Translations under genes and position numbers: made by a program
DNA from: Anaerobacillus sp.
GTDB lineage: Bacteria > Bacillota > Bacilli > Bacillales_H > Anaerobacillaceae
NCBI GenBank assembly: GCA_007120055.1
Contig: SKOL01000386.1
Coordinates: 1 to 10,464 of the forward strand
DNA length: 10,464 bases
Reading direction: 5' to 3'
Notes under the pieces: model-generated
Told to the model about the DNA's origin: nothing
Seen by the model: only the letters and a program-made list of their open reading frames with translations
The model's database searches: none
Shown here: piece by piece, positions 6,151 through 10,464 of the stretch
Layout of the letters: every line of letters starts with the position of its first letter
Numbering within the stretch: position 1 is the stretch's first letter

Positions 6151-7050
6151 TTGAATAAAAAACTTAAAATCTTTTCCATACTAACCACCATCGGAATGAT
6201 TATTGTTCTATTGCAAGGAGCGTTAGTAACAAAAACCGATTCCGGACAAGGTTGTGGCGACTCATGGCCACTTTGTCACGGTCAAGTCATTCCTGAATCT
6301 ATTTCAACTGCAGAAACGATTATCGAATATAGTCATCGCTTTGTTTCTGGGATTCTCGGATTAATGGTTATTATTCTAGCAATTTGGATGTGGAGAAAAT
6401 TTTCTCATATAAGAGAAACCAAATTCCTTTCCATCATCGCTATTTTATTTATTGTTTTCCAAGGATTGTTAGGTGCTGCAGCAGTTATGTGGGGGCAATC
6501 ATCAGCGGTGTTAGCATTGCACTTCGGTTTTTCATTAATCTCATTTGCAAGTGTCCTCTTATTAACAATACTTGTGTTTGAAGAAGACAAAGGACCGAAA
6601 ATACGCACACCACGTATGAAAAAAGGGCTGAGAGGCTTTATTTACTTTATATTTACTTATTTATATATTGTTGTTTACACAGGAGCGCTCGTACGTCACA
6701 CTGGTTCTAGCTTAGCTTGTGCCGGTTGGCCATTATGTAATGGGCAAGTAATCCCACAACTCCAAAGTAGTATAGCCGTTCAATTTGGGCATCGCGTTGC
6801 TGCCGGTCTAATGTTTTTAATCATTTTAGCACTGGCAATATATGTATACAACTACTATAAAGAGGAGTCTGCATTTCGCTATACGACTTTTATATCGTTA
6901 ATTTTAGTTACTGCTCAAGTATTGAGTGGTGCCTATGTTGTATTTACAGCGATGAGCTTATTTTCGGCAATGCTCCATGCCTTTTTAATTACATGTTTGT
7001 TTGGAGCCATTAGTTATTTAGTGATGCTAGCTACTAGATCGAAGCAATAA
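6151..7050 (+). CDS. ctaA: Heme A synthase (CtaA)
   Basis: CtaA converts heme O to heme A by oxidising the 8-methyl group to a formyl, in the cytoplasmic membrane. From TTG 6151 the protein has 299 residues, starting (M)NKKLKIFSI like B. subtilis CtaA. Eight membrane helices form two similar halves. Key residues are present: C35 and C42 (first outer-loop cysteine pair), E59 and H62 (EYSHR), H124, C190 and C196 (second pair), H214 (FGHR) and H276. The two loops are strikingly alike: DSWPLCHGQVIPE and AGWPLCNGQVIPQ, a trace of internal duplication. It diverges from ctaB, which makes its substrate, as in B. subtilis, where ctaA is ResD-controlled. The frame stays open upstream to 6100, but that part is repeat sequence and should be left out. 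Confidence 0.96.
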   Translation: MNKKLKIFSILTTIGMIIVLLQGALVTKTDSGQGCGDSWPLCHGQVIPESISTAETIIEYSHRFVSGILGLMVIILAIWMWRKFSHIRETKFLSIIAILFIVFQGLLGAAAVMWGQSSAVLALHFGFSLISFASVLLLTILVFEEDKGPKIRTPRMKKGLRGFIYFIFTYLYIVVYTGALVRHTGSSLACAGWPLCNGQVIPQLQSSIAVQFGHRVAAGLMFLIILALAIYVYNYYKEESAFRYTTFISLILVTAQVLSGAYVVFTAMSLFSAMLHAFLITCLFGAISYLVMLATRSKQ

Positions 7051-7098
7051 TACAGCCATATAAGTGAATTTTATAATTACCTATATCGAGCCATATGA

Positions 7099-7142
7099 AA
7101 CTATATGTAGTTGCGAACGCCATAAAGCAACTACATATAGTT
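7099..7142 (+). terminator. Perfect 16-bp hairpin downstream of ctaA, possible terminator
   Basis: AACTATATGTAGTTGC (7099-7114) pairs exactly with GCAACTACATATAGTT (7127-7142) across a 12-base loop, about 50 bases after the ctaA stop. No T-run follows on either strand, so it is not a classical Rho-independent terminator; it may block read-through from ctaA or protect the mRNA end. Confidence 0.45.
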
Positions 7143-7154
7143 ACTCTATGTCAT

Positions 7155-7194
7155 AAAAAATAAATACAGACGAATTTACATCCGTCTGTATTTA
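7155..7194 (-). terminator. Rho-independent terminator of the radical SAM gene
   Basis: On the minus strand a 12-base stem (TAAATACAGACG at 7161-7172 against CGTCTGTATTTA at 7183-7194) with a ten-base loop is followed directly by TTTTTT (7155-7160). It begins about 40 bases after the stop of the radical SAM gene and should prevent its transcript from running into ctaA. Confidence 0.8.
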
Positions 7195-7232
7195 ACGTCT
7201 TCGGTGACTGACATTTTTTTGGGGACATCCTC

Positions 7233-9014
7233 TTATTTTTTTCTTTTAAAAATTTTTGCAAAAGTTGCTTTAATATTATTAAATTTATCTTTAATTAGAA
7301 GTTCTAGACCGACAATTGTGAGCGACAGTGGGTTAGCATAATTCTTCTTCACTTCCCACTTCAATTCATCTTTTCCACAAATACTATAACTGTTTAGTTC
7401 ACGAACTTCTTTTTTTATTTTTTCAAACCCCTGAACTTTCTCCCCTTCTGGTAATTGCATTATTCTATCAATCTCATCTATAAAATCTAATGAATAATTT
7501 ACTTTTTTCTTCACTTGCTCATATGTTAATTCATCGATTAGTTTATATTTATATTTAAAGGAGTTAAGTGCTAAAGCAGATTCATACGTTGCCCTTACAA
7601 TATCATCTCTTGATAAGTCCTTCGTTTCGTAGCTTAGCATGTATTTCCATGAAGGTTGTATAAGGGCATTTCGATGATCTTCGACCGTGTGACAAAACTT
7701 TTTATAGCCATGTAAGTCTGGATTTTCAAAAGCAGGACTTCCTGGATCAAGAAAAGGAGCTAACGGCGCAATAAAATAAGATAACCTCTTGTCTTGATTA
7801 CATCTTAAATGGATTTCTTCACAAAACTCTACGTTTTTAATAGCACTTTCATAGTTTTGTCCGGGTATACCGACCATAAAAAACAGATCAATTTTTGAAC
7901 AATTGTGTTTTAAAGCTGACTGAATCGTTTCTATTACCTTTTCATTCGTGCAATTAAATTTTCCATTAACTCTTCGTATTTCTTCATCAAAGCTTTCCAA
8001 AGTTATTTCAATACTATACTTAGGAACAGATTTTTCTATTTCACCAAAAAACTCATCACCTGCTGAGTGAAACAGTTCAAACACTAATTCATTTTTTAGC
8101 TTCGCTTTTCTGTTTTGCAAACGATTCAAAAAATCAGAAACGTACTCTGCTCCTCCTTGGCGAATATCATTTAAGAGGAAAATGGGTGCTCTACTAAACC
8201 TTTGAATAAATAATATGTCTTTTTCTAATTTACTAGGTGAGCGCATCGCTATTTTTTTACGGTTACATAACATCTCGTAAGATGATTTCGTTCCACCGCA
8301 AATTAAACAATTATAATTACAGCCCTTTGAAGTTAATAAAGCCGTGTTAGGATATTTTAGCCAATCTGAATAAGGAAGTGGATCTAAAAAGTTCCAATAT
8401 TTAAATACGGACCGGATCACATAACGATATCCTGGAATATCAAATTCATCCAAATTGTCTACAACATACGTTTGATCATTAATGATCGGCTTCCCGTCTT
8501 TTTTCCATGTTAAATTAGGAATGCTTGAAAAATTTTCCTCACCACGCTCAATTTGCTTGATCCATTGTAAAATTAGTTCTTCTGTAGAATCACCACGAAA
8601 TACAAAATCAACATATGGGGATTTTATTAATTCTTCGTGATAATAAGAAGATGATAAACCACCCAAAATCACCGGTACATTTGGATGGTACTTTTTTATA
8701 ATTTTTGCAAGTTCAAGGCTACCGTGGGCATGTGGTAACCAATGGAGATCAATACCAAACGCTTTCGTTTTAATTTTTTTTATCTTTTTCTCTACATCAA
8801 ATTTCGGATCCAATACCATTCTATTAGCGATATTTATGATCTTTACCCGATATCCATCTCTTTCTAAATAATCTCCTATACTAGTTAATCCTATGGGATA
8901 CATTTCAAAGATTGGTGAAGAAGGGACGACATCACTAATTGGACCAACTAATAACGATTTTTCCCTAAAGTCATAAACACTTGGTGGGTGTAAAAGTGCT
9001 AAATCAACTTTCAC
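7233..9014 (-). CDS. B12-binding-type radical SAM protein of unknown function (Ta0216-like)
   Basis: The 593-residue product is a radical SAM enzyme: C232, C236 and C239 form the CxxxCxxC cluster motif in SKGCNYNCLICGG. Later strands carry the family-typical ITLESFDEEIRRVNGK (337-352) and VGIPGQNYESA (381-391). Residues 1 to about 155 look like a cobalamin-binding-type fold (MKVDLALLHPP, YPIGLTSIGDYLERDGY, VILGGLSSSYYHEELI, VDFVFRGDSTE), though no clear DxHxxG cobalamin-ligand motif is present. The N-terminal phrases recall the group called Ta0216 family (TIGR04190, from memory); its substrate is unknown. The C-terminal part (450-593) is helical, Lys-rich and basic at its end, without membrane segments. 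The start is GTG 9012-9014, backed by TAAGGAGGTG six bases upstream. It is monocistronic, with its own terminator. No substrate or partner gene is adjacent, so I give no function. Confidence 0.85.
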   Translation of the reverse strand: MKVDLALLHPPSVYDFREKSLLVGPISDVVPSSPIFEMYPIGLTSIGDYLERDGYRVKIINIANRMVLDPKFDVEKKIKKIKTKAFGIDLHWLPHAHGSLELAKIIKKYHPNVPVILGGLSSSYYHEELIKSPYVDFVFRGDSTEELILQWIKQIERGEENFSSIPNLTWKKDGKPIINDQTYVVDNLDEFDIPGYRYVIRSVFKYWNFLDPLPYSDWLKYPNTALLTSKGCNYNCLICGGTKSSYEMLCNRKKIAMRSPSKLEKDILFIQRFSRAPIFLLNDIRQGGAEYVSDFLNRLQNRKAKLKNELVFELFHSAGDEFFGEIEKSVPKYSIEITLESFDEEIRRVNGKFNCTNEKVIETIQSALKHNCSKIDLFFMVGIPGQNYESAIKNVEFCEEIHLRCNQDKRLSYFIAPLAPFLDPGSPAFENPDLHGYKKFCHTVEDHRNALIQPSWKYMLSYETKDLSRDDIVRATYESALALNSFKYKYKLIDELTYEQVKKKVNYSLDFIDEIDRIMQLPEGEKVQGFEKIKKEVRELNSYSICGKDELKWEVKKNYANPLSLTIVGLELLIKDKFNNIKATFAKIFKRKK

Positions 9015-9039
9015 CTAAAGCACCTCCTTATAATTTTGC

Positions 9040-9053
9040 ATACTTTAAAGTAT
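9040..9053. promoter_or_regulatory. 14-bp perfect palindrome upstream of the radical SAM gene
   Basis: ATACTTTAAAGTAT is self-complementary throughout and lies 25 bases before the GTG start, just upstream of the ribosome site. It could be an operator. On the minus strand a weak TTGAAA-N16-TTTAAA promoter overlaps it. I cannot name a regulator. Confidence 0.3.
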
Positions 9054-9223
9054 TCAGTTCGTTAGTTTCAAACAATGAAAAACAGTATTTTTCTTTTAAT
9101 GTTCAAAATTGAAAGGTTAATTTCGTAAACAATATCGTTTTTCGGTCTTTTTTTTGTGCAAGAAGTGCTAGGTGCCAACTGCAAATCTTTAAATAAGGAC
9201 GGGAGCCTTTAAAAAAGAAGTTT

Positions 9224-9241
9224 TTGTGAAATACTTCACAA
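9224..9241. promoter_or_regulatory. Perfect Rex operator of ndh
   Basis: TTGTGAAATACTTCACAA matches the B. subtilis Rex consensus TTGTGAA-N4-TTCACAA at every position, and the palindrome extends one more base on each side (9223-9242). Its right half forms the -35 of the ndh promoter, so bound Rex would block RNA polymerase. Rex leaves DNA when NADH is high. B. subtilis ndh (yjlD) is a known Rex target, forming a loop in which NDH-2 lowers the NADH that induces it. Confidence 0.88.
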
Positions 9242-9263
9242 ACTGATTTAACCTGCATATATT
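9235..9263 (+). promoter_or_regulatory. Predicted SigA promoter of ndh
   Basis: TTCACA (9235-9240, five of six consensus bases) is 17 bases from TATATT (9258-9263, five of six). Transcription would start near 9270, about 53 bases before the ATG. Confidence 0.7.
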
Positions 9264-9322
9264 GATATTGAATAAAGGAACAATTCGCAAACTTACTTTT
9301 TTAGAATAGGAAGGTGGCTAAT

Positions 9323-10464
9323 ATGAGAAGAAATAAAATAGTTATTCTTGGTGGTGGGTATGCGGGTTTAATGACTGTCGTAAATATACAAAAGAAGTTA
9401 AAAAGAGAAGAAGCTGAAATTATTCTTGTAAATAATGAAGATTACCAATATTTAACGACTAAATTACATGAACCTCCTGCCGGCACTTTAGAAGAAGAAG
9501 AAATCAAAATCATGATAAATGAGGTCGTTGATACAAATACCGTTACATTTAAGAAGTCAAATGTTGTCGGTATCGATAAAGAAAATAAAAAAGTCTATCT
9601 AGAAAATGAAGAGATCGTATATGATTATTTAGTCGTAGCATTTGGAGCAGTTCCTGAAACATATGAAGTTCCTGGGGTAAGAGACCACGCATATTTTATT
9701 TTCAATTTTGACAGTATCCACAAACTAAGAAATCAAATCGAAAAAATGTTTCAAAGATACAGTAAAGAAACTAATGACGATTTATTAAGCTTTATCGTTG
9801 TTGGTGGTGGCTTTACTGGTGTCGAGTTTTTATCAGAATTAGCCTATAACGCACCTTCCTTATGTAACAAATATAAAGTCCCTTTAGAAAAAATTAAAAT
9901 TACTTGTATCGAAGCTAGTTCATCCATTTTAAGGGAATTCGATAAAGAAATTATAAATTATTCGTTATTTATTTTAGAACAATATGGAATAAAAATTATT
10001 TGTAACGAAAAAGTTGTTCGGTGCGAACATGACGGAGTCATATTAAGTAATTCAGAAAAAATTCGCACCAATACAATTGTGTGGACAGTAGGGATTAAAG
10101 GAAGCCATATAGCAGCTCAATCTGGATTTAATGTGAAAAATGGTCGTGTTAAGATTAATCAATTTTTACAAGTCCCAGGCGAAGAGAATATATTCTTTAT
10201 TGGTGATAGTAGTATATTTATCGATGATAAAGGAAATGAAGAGCCACCAACAGCACAAATTGCTATTCAACAAGGTGAGCAATGCGCTAAAAACCTTATT
10301 GCATTAATTAGAGGAAAAAAACTGAAACCTTTTAAATATGTGTACCGAGGTACGTTAATGTCATTAGGTAGAAAAAAAGCTACTGGAGTAGTTTATGGTG
10401 TAAAAGTGAAAGGGAGAATTGCTTCATATTTGAAAAAAGTAACCGAATGGCGCTACTACTTGAA
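9323..10464 (+). CDS. ndh: Type II NADH dehydrogenase (NDH-2), 3' end cut by window edge
   Basis: This FAD enzyme passes electrons from NADH to menaquinone at the inner face of the membrane without pumping protons. From ATG 9323, 380 codons are open to the edge. Residues show an N-terminal FAD-binding GGGYAG (10-15, after KIVIL), a second dinucleotide-binding GGGFTG for NADH (161-166, in FIVVGGGFTGVEF), the FAD-contacting FFIGDSS (291-297), and AQIAIQQG (311-318), the AQxAxQxG quinone-site motif. YLTTKLHEPPAG and GTLMSLGRKKA place it near B. subtilis YjlD/Ndh (about 392 residues) rather than the shorter YutJ; roughly 10-25 residues are missing at the end. AGGAAGGTGG (9308-9317) is the ribosome site. 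The upstream Rex operator supports the ndh assignment. Confidence 0.93.
   Translation, partial: MRRNKIVILGGGYAGLMTVVNIQKKLKREEAEIILVNNEDYQYLTTKLHEPPAGTLEEEEIKIMINEVVDTNTVTFKKSNVVGIDKENKKVYLENEEIVYDYLVVAFGAVPETYEVPGVRDHAYFIFNFDSIHKLRNQIEKMFQRYSKETNDDLLSFIVVGGGFTGVEFLSELAYNAPSLCNKYKVPLEKIKITCIEASSSILREFDKEIINYSLFILEQYGIKIICNEKVVRCEHDGVILSNSEKIRTNTIVWTVGIKGSHIAAQSGFNVKNGRVKINQFLQVPGEENIFFIGDSSIFIDDKGNEEPPTAQIAIQQGEQCAKNLIALIRGKKLKPFKYVYRGTLMSLGRKKATGVVYGVKVKGRIASYLKKVTEWRYYL

Larger units (their letters stand above)
9015..9322. other. Divergent control region between the radical SAM gene and ndh
   Basis: These 308 bases hold no gene. The left part (9015-9130) is AT-rich and serves the radical SAM gene, with its ribosome site and the 14-bp palindrome. 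The right part (9223-9322) holds the Rex operator, promoter and ribosome site of ndh. The middle (about 9150-9215) is less AT-rich, with GTGC repeated three times (9156, 9165, 9172); I see no riboswitch I can name there. Confidence 0.65.

Noticed and set aside
6384..6608. Small open frames on both strands inside ctaA
   Set aside because: They overlap the conserved CtaA frame; no independent signals.
8725..8750. DLHWLP (residues 89-94 of the radical SAM protein) as a cobalamin-ligand DxHxxG motif
   Set aside because: The final Gly is replaced by Pro and the position in the fold does not correspond to the usual ligand loop, so it is not evidence for base-off/His-on B12 binding.
9150..9220. Possible riboswitch upstream of ndh or the radical SAM gene
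   Set aside because: I compared the sequence by eye with cobalamin, SAM, c-di-GMP, c-di-AMP, guanidine, lysine and T-box consensus features and found no convincing match on either strand.
1..10464. CRISPR array, tRNA or rRNA genes, transposase, phage genes
   Set aside because: No regularly spaced repeats, no cloverleaf or rRNA-like segments, and no transposase or phage-like reading frames were seen.

Overview
The window looks like chromosomal DNA of a low-GC, spore-former-type Firmicute (Bacillaceae). The evidence is the divergent ctaA / ctaBCDEF arrangement typical of Bacillus, strong AGGAGG-type ribosome sites, frequent TTG and GTG starts, and Bacillaceae-style intergenic repeats. The genus cannot be fixed from this sequence.

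Layout: the minus strand from about 5.7 kb down to the left edge carries the cytochrome caa3 oxidase locus, in the order ctaB (heme O synthase), ctaC (subunit II with CuA and a fused cytochrome c), ctaD (subunit I), ctaE (subunit III), ctaF (subunit IV). A noncoding stretch of about 490 bp follows, made of a hairpin, repeat fragments and a promoter. After it comes ctaM/yozB (DUF420), cut by the left edge. Diverging from ctaB is ctaA (heme A synthase) on the plus strand, with a repeat element of about 128 bp lying between its promoter and its start codon. A minus-strand gene for a B12-binding-type radical SAM protein of unknown function follows, with its own terminator. It diverges from a plus-strand type II NADH dehydrogenase (ndh) that is cut by the right edge.

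How it fits together: NDH-2 feeds electrons from NADH to menaquinone, and caa3 oxidase uses electrons from cytochrome c to reduce oxygen. CtaB and CtaA make the heme A that CtaD needs, and CtaM helps produce active oxidase. The window is therefore mostly an aerobic respiration region. The clearest regulatory signal is a perfect Rex operator over the -35 of the ndh promoter, implying NADH/NAD+ control. A second perfect TGTGA-N6-TCACA dyad sits in the promoter spacer of ctaM, and a related degenerate dyad pair covers the predicted ctaB promoter.

Most of the window is well-understood biology, and I do not see an obviously new multi-gene system. The best leads are the radical SAM protein of unknown role placed between two respiratory loci, the shared redox-type operator pattern, and the repeat element that has become part of the ctaA leader.
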